64,000 nucleotides of DNA from Arachis hypogaea (lineage: Eukaryota; Streptophyta; Magnoliopsida; Fabales; Fabaceae), in assembly GCF_003086295.3 (NCBI RefSeq), contig NC_092055.1, positions 124,473,484-124,537,483 on the forward strand, given 5' to 3'. Made by a program: the position numbers and the translations under genes. A model generated the notes under the pieces. It ran no database searches, was not told where the DNA came from, and worked only from the letters and a program-made list of their open reading frames with translations. Shown one piece after another: positions 35,456 through 48,059 of this stretch (positions within the stretch are counted from its first letter, which is position 1; each line of letters opens with the position of its first letter).

Positions 35456-36504
35456 GCGGAGTTGTTTAAAGAATATATGAAGTTTTGCCTTTAATGGATA
35501 AATACAAAAAATAAATTAGGACAATTCTATAAATATTTAAGGCAGCTCCATCAAATGTAACTCTCATAAAAATATGCATCAAATACTTTGTCCTCGTAAG
35601 TATATCACATGGATATATATGGTTCTTGTAATCTTTTCATTATTGACACTAGTTCCACAAACATTGGTGATAAATGACGGAGGAAAAGAAAAAGAATAAC
35701 TACTAACCTCTATAAAGTAGTTAGGTTTATAAAGTTGGTCCATCTCCTCTGGCTCTTTCTTATGCATCATTTTCGACTTTCCTGAATTTCAAAACATGTA
35801 CTCGATCAACCTGAATCCCTGGTATTCCAAATAACGGTCCGTTCTTCCATTCCTAAGGAATTGACGTTGCCGTGAGATGTGACATCCAAATTTTAAATAG
35901 CCCATAAATTATTTTTCATAACAAAAATAATTGCCAATTTCCATGAAGCTTCCATGTTAAGACATTTTTAGAAGTATCCATTATTATAAGTTCTAGCTCC
36001 GGCAAACACCAATGTCACATGAGCAGTATCTGCCTATTTTAGCCACTAGCTAACTACCTCTATATTTATAGGAGAATGCTGCACGGCTTCACCAATAGTT
36101 CAGTGTCCACGGGAACACCTTCATTGATGCAAGTAGTCCCATCAATCAAATTACACTAGTCAAGAAGACAAGAACATTTGCCTTGAGCCGCATTGTCCTC
36201 TACAGTACCTTGTGGCCTTTCTAAAGTGCTCAATCCTCATGTTGCATGTTGGGAGACTCTTATTGAGGACAGCCTGTCCTAAGACGTCCAAATGTCTCCC
36301 TCTCATAATTTTGAAATTGCTTTTGCTGAGCTGAAGGCCACTAAACTTACTATTTTTTGTTATGCATTATAATGTGTTCATGTATCTTTGCAAATAAATC
36401 ATAAGCGTGTCTACACTTCACAGATAGAGTTTTAAACATATTTGCAACTAAAAGTGAAGCTATCCAACATGGGGGACAAAAATCTGCATTAAGATGCTTT
36501 TGGA

Positions 36505-37846
36505 TTGGCTCGTATCTTCCTAATTAAGTAGTTCTCCAAACCAATGTCAGCATCCACTATACTAGTATGACCTGTTATTTCAATCTTGAAAACATGCTCT
36601 ATAACATCTCTGCTCCTCACACCATCGTCCACTTCACATATTAAAGGTATTATGATCACTCAGGTATTCATATGAAGAGATTCCCCATTCTCAAGCGATT
36701 TGGTTAGAACTCCACAAACTTCTTCAATCTTACCAACAATGCAGAAACTGTTTACTAGGCCATGAATAACAGCAAAATTCGGAGAAAAACCTTTAGACAA
36801 CAACTCCTTCATGTAGTTATTTACCTCATCAAATATTCCTTTGTCACATAACCCACCAACCAAAGTTCGATATGACACAACATTAGGCAAGCACCCATTG
36901 TTCTGCATATCAGTAATAACTCTACAGGCATCATGGGCACACCCATCCCTGTAGAACCCCAAAATAACAGTATTATAATATACTATGTCAGAATTGCACT
37001 CATTGATCTTCAACCTACAAAGAAGCTTGTAAGATTCTCTAAGCTTCTTCTTCCTACCCAAACTGGTCAACAAAGTGGTGTAAGTCAAAGAGTCAGGAAC
37101 AAACCTTTTGTTCAACATATCCTCCAACAAATCTACAGCTCCATTCACTTGACTCTTCCTATACATCACCAGCATCAGAATCCGGTAACATTCGATATCA
37201 GAAAAAATATCTTTCTTAAACATTTTGTTGAACAGGTGGTAGGCAATGCTAATATCTCCATTCGTACAGAAAGCTTGCTTGAGAATATTGTAGGATTGAA
37301 TATTGGGTGAGACACCGTGCCTATGAGCATCCCTGAAGAGATCGAATGCAGGTTGAACAAAGTTGCGGTGGGATACAAGAATCTCAAGAATGCGGTTGAG
37401 GTGTTTGAGCAAAGGCTTAAAACTGTATTGAAGCATAATGTAGATGGTTTTTAGGGCCTTGTCGGGTAAGTTAGCTTCGCCATAGACTCTCATCAAGTAG
37501 GAGAGCAGGGTAGGAGTGATTGGGTAGGATTCAGATTTGAGGTGTCAAACAAGGTCATCGACAAGGGAGAATTACCTTGAGCGGCCCAATTTGAGGATGA
37601 GAATGAGGTAGGTAGAGTAAGAATGGCAAAAATTGGGATGGTGAGAGGCACATTTGAAGATTTTTTTTTTGCGAGAAGAGGGTCTGATTGGAAATCTATG
37701 AGCTTCTGGACTCTAGATGGAGACCCAATGAGGAATTGGAGCGAGAAGAATAGAAAGATTGTTGGTTTGGGTTTTGTGAGAAATTGAAGGAGATGATGCG
37801 ATGCGAAGACAGGGTTTTGTGCACTAAATGAGTTCTGCAATTCCAA
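36505..37846 (-). pseudogene. P-class PPR protein gene, copy 1
   Basis: PPR proteins bind organellar RNA through repeated 35-residue helix pairs. This copy retains about seven repeats (for example YTTLLTSLGRKKKLRESYKL). Its N-terminal part (37493-37846) is in another frame, apparently after T-run slippage near 37661-37668. The original start is lost by the deletion at about 37812. A TGA at 36660 replaces the Trp codon that copy 4 keeps, and the frame continues beyond it to near 36505. It is non-functional. Confidence 0.85.
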
Positions 37847-38574
37847 TAAACAAAGAAATGTCTTTTATTCAGTGGCTCAATAAGTTATGGTCTAATTAAA
37901 AAATTATTCAAAGTCAAACTCAAGTAGTTATTGTTGCCATTGATGATATGATTTCTGTATATACCCGATCATCCTCTCTTCTTGAATTCTTGTTTCAATG
38001 CCTACCATCAAGAAAGAAGTTTTGATCAGGTAGTGATTATCTCAACCAGGTTCACTAATATGAAGACTTAACAAATCCTCCTCAAAGACAAGTTCATCAT
38101 AATTAACTAGACATATTATTAGAGAAGGAAAATTCACAGCAAAACAAGAGAACAAATACTACTCTCCAGTAACAGGGTTTCACAATAATTTTGACTAAAT
38201 AGACTATTCAATATTCTAAATGAAGACTATAAAAACGTGTTATGCAGATTGCTTAAAACTTGTTGTTACAAAGTGCATCTGTTTTGCTTATCCAAAATTG
38301 AGAAATCAGAAGAAAAACAATAGCATAAATTAAAACCCATATACTATATCAATTAGGCTAATATCAAGAAGAATATGAACATAGATTCAAATTTCATGAT
38401 AAGTAAGAACATTGAAGGTATTATTCCAAAAGCCAATTAATTTCATTCATTAAGATAGGAAAACAATAATAGTAATTTGAAAAAATTCTAAAGTATTAGA
38501 ATTTATAAATAACTAAAGAAAAAATAGCTTTAAAACGGAGACTATGATCGACCCATGGATCGAGATTGACATAG

Positions 38575-39190
38575 GTACTACTACAACTACAACTACTAAT
38601 GCACGTCTTCAGGTGGGCTCGAGGGTAGTTCATTTTATTGTCTCTGTTCTTCTTGTTCTTAGCTTGGACGAGTTTTGCTAATACTACTACTACTACTATA
38701 ACTTTCGATCCTCCCGCGTGCTTTCACTGCCAGGGGGAGATGCACGTCTTCGGGTGGGCTCGAGAGTAGTTCTGTTTTTTGTCTCTGTTCTTGTTCTTAG
38801 CTTGGACGAGTGTTGGTGATACCACTACTACTATCCCGTTCTACCGACGTGCTCTCACTGCCAGAGGGAGATGCACATCTTCGGGTAGGCTCAAGGATAG
38901 TTCACTTTATTGTCTCTATTCTTCTTGTTCTTACCTTGGAGGAGTGTTGCTGATACAACCAAGTTCGAGGGAGATGCACGTCTTCGGGTGGGTTCGATGC
39001 TAATTCATTTTGTCTCTATTTTTCTTGGTCTTAGCTTGGATGAGTGTTGCTGATACTAAGTTCAATCTGCCAGCATCCTCTCATTGCCAGGAGGAGATGC
39101 ACGTTTCAGTTGGGCTCGAGGGTAGTTCATTTCATTATCTCTATTCTTTTTATTCTTAGGTTGGACAAGTGTTGCTAATTTTGTAATCAT
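38575..39190. repeat. Composite minisatellite array 2
   Basis: About five units of the same composite minisatellite as at 34740-35455. It starts with a short run of CTA/CAA triplets and alternates long and short units. Confidence 0.85.
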
Positions 39191-40239
39191 GTGCGGGGTT
39201 GTTTAAAGAATATATGAAGTTTTGTCTCTAATGGATAAATACAAAAAATAAATTGGGACAATTCTGTAAATATTTAAGGCAGCTCCATCAAATGTAACTC
39301 TCATAAGAATATGCATCAAATACTTTGTCCTTGTAAGTATATCACATGAATATATATGGTTCTTGTAATCTTATCATTATTGACACTAGTTCCACAAATA
39401 TTGGTGATAAATGAGGGAGGAAAAGAAAAAGAATAACTACTAACCTCTATAAAGTAGTTAGGTTTATATAGTTAGTCCATCTTCTCTGGCTCTTTCTTAT
39501 GCATCATTTCCGACTTTCCTGAACTACAAAACAATATTCGATCAACCTGAATCCCTGAAATTCCAAATGCTAGTCCGTTATTCCATTCCTGAGAAATTGA
39601 AGTTGTCGTGAGATGTGACATCCAAATTCCAAATAGCCCATAAATTGTTTTCCAAAACAAAAACAATTGCTAATCTTCATTAAGCTCCCATGTTATGGCA
39701 TTTTTAGAACCATCCATTATTACAAGTTCTAGCTCCGACAAACACCAGTGTCACATGAGCAGAATCTGCCTATTTCAGCCACTAGCCAACTACCTCTATA
39801 CTTATAGGAGAATGCTACACAGCTTCTCCAGTAGTCCAGTATCTATGGGAACACCTTCACTGATGCAAGTAGGCCCATTAATCAAATTACGCTAGTCAAG
39901 AAGACAAGAACATCTGCCTTGAGCCACATTGTCCTCTACAGCACCTTGTGGCCTCTCCAAAGTGCTCACTTCTCATGTTGCTTGTTGAGACACCCTTACT
40001 GAGGACAGCTTGTCCTAAGACGTCCAAATGTCTCCCTTTCATGATTCTGAAATTGCCTTTGCTGAGCTGAAGGCCACCAAGATAGCTTCATTTTGTTCTG
40101 CATTATAATGAGTTCATGCATGTTTGTAATTAAATCATAAACGTGTCTGCACTCTACAGATAGAGTTTAAACCCATTTTCAACTAAAAATGAAGCTGATT
40201 CAACATGGGGGATAAAAGCCTGCATTAAAATGCTTTTGG

Positions 40240-41617
40240 ATCGGCTCGTATCTTCCTAATTAAGTAGTTCTCCAAACCAATGTCAGCATCCACTATTCTA
40301 GTATGACATATTATTTCAATCCTGAGAACTTGCTCCAAAATATCTCTGCTCCTCACACCATCATCCACTTCACATATTAAAGGTATTATAATTCCCTAGT
40401 TTTCCATATGAGGAGCTTCTCCATGCTCAAGCAATTTGGTTAGAACTCCACAAGCTTTCTCAATCTTACCAACATTGCAGAAATCTTTTACTAGGCCATG
40501 AATAAAAGCAAAATGCAGAGAAAAACTTATAGACAGCATCTCCTTCATGTAGTTATTTGCCTCATCAAGTATTCTTTTGTTACATAACCTACCAACCAAA
40601 CTTCGATATAACACAACATTAGGCAAGCACTCATTGTTCTGCATATTAGCAATAACTTTACGGGCATCATGAGCGCTCCCTTTCCTGTAGAACCCCGATA
40701 TTATAGTATTATACTGAACTATGTCAGGATTGTACCCTTTGATCTTCATCCTACATAGAAGCTTGTAAGATTCTCTAAGCTTCTTCTTCCTACCCAAACT
40801 GGTCAACAAAGTGGTGTAAGTCAAAGAGTCAGAAACAAACTCTTTGTTCAACATATCCTCCAACAAATCCACAGCTCCATTCACTTGACTCTTCCTACAC
40901 ATCGCCTGCATCAGAATTTGGTAACACTTGATATCAGGAACAATATCTCTCTTAAACATTTTGTGGAATAGGTGGTAGGCAATGCTAATATCTCCATTCA
41001 AATAAAAAGCCGGCATGAGAATATTGTGGGACTGAGTATTGGGTGACACACCGTGCCTATGAGCATCCCTGAAGAGATCGAATGCATGTCGAACAAAGTT
41101 GCAATGGGATACAAGAATCTCAAGAATGCGGTTGAGGTATTTGGGCAAAGGTTTGAAACCGTATTGAAGCATAGTGTAGGTGGTTTTGATGTCCTTATCG
41201 GGTAAATCAGCTTCGCCATAGACTCTGATCAAGTAGGAGAACAAGGTAGGAGTGATTGGCTAGGATTCGGATTTGAGGTGTCGAAGAAGCTCATCGACAA
41301 GGGAGAATTGCCTTGAGCGGCCTAATTTGAGGATGAGAATGAGGTAGGTAGAGTGAGAATGGCAAAAGTTGGGATGGTGAGAGGCACATTCGAAGATTTT
41401 TTTTGGCGAGAAGAAGGTCCGATTGGGAAGCTATGAGCTTCTGGACTCTAGATGGAAACCCAATTGGGGAATTAGAGCGACAAGAATAGAAAGATTGTTG
41501 GTTTGTGTTTTGTGAGATATTGAAGGAGTGATACGATGAGAAGACAGGGTGGTTAGGATTTTGGTGGGGCAGAGAAATGATATAGGCAGAATCGGTGAGG
41601 TCATGGTGGTGGCTCAA
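40240..41617 (-). pseudogene. P-class PPR protein gene, copy 2
   Basis: The main open part is 40396-41244, with repeats such as YTTLLTSLGRKKKLRESYKL and PDIVQYNTIISGFYRKG. It is stopped by TAG at the same Trp codon as in copies 1 and 3. The N-terminal part (41291-41617, ...SRVQKLIASQSDLLLAK) is in another frame because of a T-run near 41396-41403 and a TAG-type break near 41262. It is non-functional. Confidence 0.85.
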
Positions 41618-43114
41618 GAAGGTGAACAGGCGAGGGCAAGTTAATGCTAATTGTGGTTGTCGTATTTTCGTGGTTAGTGTCCTTCATTTTTGTTGAGAAG
41701 ATATGGACACTGTGGGTGTTCGCTGCACGGTTTGGTTTGGTTTTTAGGGGAAAAAAAACATTCGATCCTATTGTAAAAAAATTAATTGGTTTGGTTTCGT
41801 TTGATTTTTTCAAGGTGAACCAAATTGAAATGAAATTGATTTATTTGATTTGATTTTTCAGTTTTTCACCATGACCTTCGTCAACTTTACCTTCTGTTTC
41901 ACCAATGCTGTCACTTTACTATTATCAAACTGCAGAAATATCACAAAAAAATAAGATAAGAACAGAAAACACTAAACTAAAATTAGAACAATACAAATTA
42001 AAATTAAAACAACACTAAAATTTAAACAGCATAATTTGAAACCTCAAACCACAAATTAAAATTAAATAATTGAAAAACAGCAACCACAAAAGTTAAGTTA
42101 AATGAGAGAACATTAATAGTGTTTCTTTGACCCTGTTTAGTAGAAGACTTGAATATTCAACAAAGCTTAAGGGGTAATAAAAGTATCCTTGATGTGCATT
42201 TTTGCTATATAAAGAATAATGCAAATTCAATTTAATGGGTAATCCAGCATGAAATTTGGACCTTTGTCCAAATGCCAAACCATAATCGGTGTTTATATTA
42301 AAGGAATACATAAATAAATAAACTTAAAAATACTTAAATAATAATTCCATTCTTTGAACTATGGTTATATTTGTGCACTAAATGAGTTATGCAATCCCAA
42401 TAAACAAAGAAATGTCTTTCATTTAGTGGCTCAATAAGTTATTGTCTAATTAAAAAATTATTCAAAGTCAAACTCAAGTAGTTATTATTGTCATTGATGA
42501 TATAATTTCTGCATATACATGATCATCCTCTCTTCTCGAATTCTTGTTTCAATGTCTACCATCAAGAAAGAAGTTTTGATCAGATAGTAATTATCTCAAC
42601 CAGGTTCACTAATATGAAGACTTAACAAATCCTCCTCAAAGACAAGTTCATCATAATTAACTAGACATGTTATCAGAGAAGGAAAATTCACAGCAAAATA
42701 AGAGAATGAATACTACTCTTAGCATCAGAATTTCATAATAATTTTGACCAAATATACTATTCAATATTCTAAATGAAGACTACAAAAATGTGTTATGCAG
42801 ATTGTTTAAAACTTGTTGTTACAAAATGCATTTGTTTTGCTTATCAGGAAATAAAAAATTAGGAGAAAAACAATAGCGTAAATTAAAACCCATGTTCTAC
42901 ATCAGTTAGGCTAATCTCAAAAAGAATATAAACATAGATTCAAATCTCGTGATAAGTAAGAAAACTGAAGGTATTGTTCCAAAATCCAGTTAATCTCATT
43001 CATGAAGAAAGGAAAACAATAATAGTAATTTGAAAAAATTAATTAATTGCAACATGTAATCTGAAGTGCTAGAATTTATAAATAATTAATGCCAAAATAG
43101 CTTTAAAATGGAGA

Positions 43115-43447
43115 CTATGCGCGGCCCACGGATCTACTATACTTCTACTACTACCAAGTTCGATCCCCCACTTCGCCCGCGTGCTCTCACTGTCAGGGGA
43201 AGATGCACGTCTTCGGGTGAGCTTGATGGTCGGTAATTTTATTTTCTCTGTTCTTCTTGTTCTTAGCTTGGACAAGTGTTGCTGATACTACTACTGCTGC
43301 TGCTGCTGCTGCTACTACTACTACCAAGTTCGATCCGTCCGTGTGCTTTCACTACCGGAGGGAGATGCACGTCTTCAGGTGGGCTCGAAGGTAGTTTATT
43401 TTATTGTCTTTATTCTTCTTGTTCTTAGTTTGGACGAGTGTTGTTGA

Positions 43448-43506
<59 letters not shown>

Positions 43507-44150
43507 TCATCTGTCCGTGTGCTCATCTTCGGGTGGGCTCGAGGGTTCTGCTACTACTAATAAGTTCGATCCACCCGCGTGCTCTCATTGCCAGGGGGTG
43601 ATGCACGTCTTCGGGTGGGCTCGAGGGTAATTCTTTTTATTGTCTCTGTTCTTGTTCTTAGCTTACATAAGTGTTGCTGATACCACTACTACTACCCCGC
43701 TCTGTCGGCATGCTCTCAATGCCAAGGAGAGATGCACGTTTTCGGGCGGCCTCGAGGGTAGTTTATTTTGTTGTCTCTGTTCTTCTTGTTCTTAGCTTGG
43801 AGGAGTGTTGCTGATACTACCAAGTTCGAGGGAGATGCACGTTTTCGGGTGGACTCGAGGCTAGTTCATTTTATTGTTTCTATTCTTCTTGATCTTAGTT
43901 TGGACGAGTGTTGCTGATACTAAGTTTGATCCTCCCACGTGCTCTCACTCCCAAGGGGAGATGCACGTCTTCGGCTGGGCTCGAGGATTGTTCATTTGAT
44001 TGTCTCTATTCTTCTTGTTCTTAGTTTAGACAAGTGTTGCTGATACTACCAAGTTCGAGGGAGATGCACTTCATCGTGTAGACTCGAAGGTAGTTTATTT
44101 TATTATCTTTGTTCTTTTTGTTCTTAGCTTGGACGAGTGTTACTAATTTT
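43115..44150. repeat. Composite minisatellite array 3 (longest)
   Basis: About seven units, again mixing long and short forms. The triplet part has expanded to a (CTG)/(CTA) mix near 43288-43325 and a long (ACT)n tract at 43449-43503. Confidence 0.85.
43449..43503. repeat. (ACT)n microsatellite, about 18 units
   Basis: A pure trinucleotide tract of about 55 bases, an expansion of the short TAC run found in every minisatellite unit. Confidence 0.95.
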
Positions 44151-45120
44151 GTAAGCATGTGTGGAGTTTTTTAAAGAATATATGAAGTTTTGTCTCTAAT
44201 GGGTAAATACAAAAAATAAATTGGGACAATTCTGTAAATATTTAAGGCAACTCCATCAAATATAACTCTCATAAAAATATGCATCAAATACTTTGTCCTC
44301 GTAAGTATATCACATGGATATACATGGTTATTGTAATCTTGTCATTATTGACACTAGTTCCACAAACATTGGTGATAAATGAGGGAGAAAAAGAAAAAGA
44401 ATAACTACTGACCTCTACTAAGTAGTTAGGTTTATAAAGTTCCTTCTCTTCTGGCTCTTTCTTATGCATTATTTTAGACTTTCCTAAACTTCAAAACATG
44501 TATTCGATCAACCCTGAATCTCTGGCATTCCAAATGCTGATCCGTTATTCCATTCCTGAGAAATTAAAGTTTCTGTGAGATGTTACATCCGAATTCCAAA
44601 TAGCCCATAAATTATTTTTAATAACAAAAACAATTGCCAATTTTCAGGAAGCTTCCATGTTAAAGCATTTTTAGAACCATCCATTATTACAAGTTCTAGC
44701 TCTGGCAAACTCCAATGTCACATGAGCAGAATCTGCCTATTTCAGCCACTAGCCAACTACCTCTATACTTGCAGGAGAATGCTGCACGACTTCTCTAGTA
44801 GTTCGATATCCACGGGAACACCTTCACTAATGCAAGTAGGCCCATCAATCAAATTACGCTAGTCAAGAAGACAAGAATATCTGCCTTGAGCCACATTGTC
44901 CTTTGCAGCACCTTGTGGCCTTTCCAAAGTGCTAACTCCTCATGTTGCATGTTGGAGTACCTTTACTGAGGACAGCTTGCCCTAAGACGTCCAAATGTCT
45001 CCCTCTCATGATCCTGAAATTACCGTTGTTGAGCTGAAGGCCACCAAGCTTATTACATTTTGTTCTGCATTATAATGAGTTCATGCAACTTTATAATTAA
45101 ATCATAAGCATGTCTGCACT

Positions 45121-45597
45121 TCACAGATAGAGTTTAAACCCATTTTCAACTAAAAATGAAGCTGATCCAATATGGGGGACAAAAACTGCATTAAGATGCT
45201 CTTGGATTGGCTCGTATTTTCTAATTAAGTAGTTCTCCAAACCAATGCCAACATCCACTATTCTAGTATGACCTTTTATTTCAATTTTGAGAACTTGCTC
45301 CAAAATATCTCTGCTCCTCACACCATCGTCCACTTCACATATTAAAGGTATTATGATCGCCTAGGTATCCATATGAGGAGCTTCTCCATGCTCAAGCGAT
45401 TTGGTTAGAATTCCACAAGCTTCTTCAATCTTACCAACATTGCAGAAATACCTTACTAGGCCATGAATAACAACAGAATATGGATAAAAACCTTTAGAGA
45501 GCATCTCCTTCATGTAGTTATTTGCCTCATTAAACATTCTTTTGTCACATAACCCACCAACCAAAGTTCGATATGACACAACATTAAGCAAGCTCCC
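45121..45597 (-). pseudogene. P-class PPR protein gene, copy 3, C-terminal remnant
   Basis: Only the last two or three repeats remain (VSYRTLVGGLCDKRMFNEAN...). A TAG follows at the Trp codon that is intact in copy 4, then an open tail to 45121. A one-base deletion near 45215 gives this copy a different, longer C-terminus (ENYLIRKYEPIQEHLN...) from copy 4 (LIRKIRANPRAS). Confidence 0.8.
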
Positions 45598-45599
45598 AT

Positions 45600-46060
45600 T
45601 TGTTTCTTATCCATTTTTATTCTTCTTTATTATTTTTTTTGTAGTTTTTTTAATACATCATTGTTCTAAAAATTTATTACCATATTATTACCATTTTCAA
45701 ATTGTTTGTATCGATATCATTTTTTGTCGAATTAGACATCTCTAGTCAACAAGCAAAAAAAAAAAAATATAAAATGCTACCATAGTAAAAAAGTGATATT
45801 AAGATAAATAATTTAAAAAATGTGATATTTTGATAATAAATTTTTAAACGATGACATATTAAATAGAGTTTTTTATTTTTTCATAAAATTTTTCAAAATA
45901 TAAAAAATAAAGATAAGAAATAGAATGAGATAAAATAAAAGATGTAAGAGAAGGAGAAGAAAATGACCCAAAAAAAAAAAAGAGAGAAAGAAAATAATAC
46001 AAAAAAAATGAAGAGGAGAAAAAGAAAAAAACATGTAAACACAGTTGAAAAACTATGAAT
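45600..46060. other. AT-rich stretch without recognised features
   Basis: Low-complexity DNA between the truncated PPR copy and the next repeat. I see nothing codable. Confidence 0.6.
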
Positions 46061-48015
46061 ATGAAAAATCTTAGTTTTGAAAACTGAATCGAATTATTCG
46101 GTTTAACCGAGTTAATTAAAAACCGATCATTCGATTAGTTCGAGACTTCGAGTGATGATGAAAACTGCGTTGTAAAAAATTGGTCTAAGAATCGACTGAA
46201 TCGGTGATTATCAATAAATTGTCGAAATCGATCGAATTTTTTTTTATCAATAAAATTCCACATTTAAGTGATTTAACCAATCAAGTTTAATCAAATCCAT
46301 TAGATTCACGGGATCCTTTTTCATGCTTTCTTCTTCTTATTCACGCGTGACCCTACGTCTGCTTCTTGGATCTATTTGGTTGAACTTAGGATAACAATAA
46401 TATTCGTAGCAAATTGTTTTTTGAGAGTGACGGATACGGCACCGTTTTGAATTTCAAAAAAAAAAAAAAATTCAGAAATGCCCAATACCCAACCCACCCC
46501 TCTCTCTCTCTCTCTCTCTGAAGAACCCAACCCAATACCCCAAACCTCCTTCGAAGTTCGAACGCAGCCCGCAGCCACCATCCATCTTCAAAGTCATCGC
46601 CGAACTTTTCTCCTCCGGTAGAGGGTGCTGTCGCCGCCGGCGGGGACAGACCGTGGGTGCCGCGTCGCGTGTGGAAGCTCTGCTCGTCCCGGTTCCTCTC
46701 CTGTCATCGCAGGAAGGTCTGCGTGAGCTCGGGGCGTCGCCGTCGCGAAGGGTTGGTCGGTCGTGGTCTCTTCGAGCTCTCTCTCTCTCCCTGTCTTTGT
46801 CCGAGCTCAACGTCCCTCTTCGATCTCTCTCTCGCTCTCTGTCCGAGCTCTCTTTGGTTCCTCCATTGCCGTCAGTTCCCATTCCTCCGTCGCCGTCACT
46901 TCCTTTCCTCTCTCGCCGCTGGTAAGCACTGCTGCTTGAAATTATTTTTGCTTGTTTTGTACTTTTGTTAATAATACTGAGTTGCTGATTGTGTTAATAC
47001 CTTTGTTAATAAGACTAGGTTTACTGATTATCTGCTTCTGAGTTGCTGAGTTAATAGTAGTTAATACTGATTTTGTTATTTTTTGCTTGTTCTGAGTTGC
47101 TGTTTTTCTGAAATAATAGTTGAATTGAATGATTCTGTTGAACTTTTCTTGATACTCCAGTTATACACAACTATTAAGATTGTTGCTTCTTAACTTTGTC
47201 GAACTTGTGATTCACTGAGATGAAATTTTATTTGTATTCCTTTTTTCTGAAGCACAACAAATCTTTCATTTTAAGGCTCCTGCATTTTGACTTTGTAATC
47301 AACTATCATGGAATATTACGTGTTGGAAGTTAGCTTTTGCTCTTTCATATTAGTTAAGGCTAATATTAATATATTATCCTTCTAAATGTTTATTCCATTG
47401 CTGAATTGCCACAATGCATACATGATATATCTTTTGTTTATTAAATCTACAGGTCTTGTAGCAGAAGATATGTTTTATTTAATTGAATGTGAGGGTGCCT
47501 TGATGAAGATATTTATGCTCGTGATAGAATAGAAGTGTTTTTATTTCTGAAATCTCACTCTTTTGATGGATTGTTTAACACCTCAAAGCTCAGATATAGT
47601 TGTTCAATTCTAGATTCAAGCTTCTTTAAGCTTTTCTGTTACTGGAACAACGAACAGAGTTTTTCAAAATACATGTATTTGTATCACTATATGTAATCAT
47701 TGGAAAAAATTAGGGGTTGATTGTTGATTATTGTTTTTGTTCTGCTTCAATTATTGTTGATTGTTGTTAACTTTCTTACTTAATTTTGTACTGTTGTTTT
47801 GATTCTGTGTTAATATTTTAGTTGTTGCCTTGTTGATTAGAAACTGATTAAAAATTTTTTGTTTTAAAGATGAAACATTATGCATTTTAAAATTATATAT
47901 TAAATTTTTAATAATTTCATTTATATTTAATTAATCCGGTTTAATTACAGTTCGCTTCGGTTAGACTATTAAATCATTAAACTAGTCACTCGACCGATTC
48001 ATTAACTGGTTCGGT
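46060..48015 (+). mobile_element. Non-autonomous repeat with exon-like core and degenerate inverted ends
   Basis: The left end (TTTTGAAAACTGAATCG) and the reverse complement of the right end (AAGGTTGCGAGAACCGAACC) are similar in pattern. The GC- and CT-rich core (46500-46925) ends in a strong donor (CGCTG|GTAAGCAC) followed by about 950 bp of AT-rich, intron-like DNA. The same layout, inverted, appears at 54222-55250 (GCCG|GTAAGCAC on the minus strand). There is no transposase. A hAT-like class is a guess. Confidence 0.5.
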
Positions 48016-48059
48016 TCTCGCAACCTTGGTTTCAACCCATAAAACCAAAGATAAATATC

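Larger units (their letters stand above)
34740..38560. repeat. Tandem unit 1: minisatellite + PPR copy 1
   Basis: The unit consists of the minisatellite, a shared 1.05-kb stretch (35455-36500), a minus-strand PPR copy and a 0.7-kb stretch (37810-38560). The same order repeats in unit 2. An 810-bp segment upstream of the PPR gene that unit 2 has (about 41560-42370) is missing here; the junction is near 37812. Confidence 0.85.
38560..43115. repeat. Tandem unit 2: minisatellite + PPR copy 2
   Basis: The same order as unit 1, with a longer segment upstream of the PPR gene (to about 42370) that also matches the region upstream of PPR copy 4 up to about 53810. The final 0.75 kb (42370-43110) matches 37815-38560. 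Confidence 0.85.
43115..45600. repeat. Tandem unit 3: minisatellite + truncated PPR copy 3
   Basis: The order is as in units 1 and 2, but homology ends inside the PPR gene at about 45600. The following sequence (45600-46060) is unrelated AT-rich DNA. Confidence 0.85.

Noticed and set aside
34740..44150. A CRISPR-like or centromeric satellite interpretation of the minisatellite
   Set aside because: Units vary in length, have no spacer/repeat alternation of CRISPR type, and occur in short arrays among genes rather than in long homogeneous blocks.
46372..46971. Ser/Arg/Glu-rich frames on both strands in the CT-rich core
   Set aside because: Low-complexity CT/GA sequence gives long open frames on both strands. 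The part is better explained as the core of a repeat.
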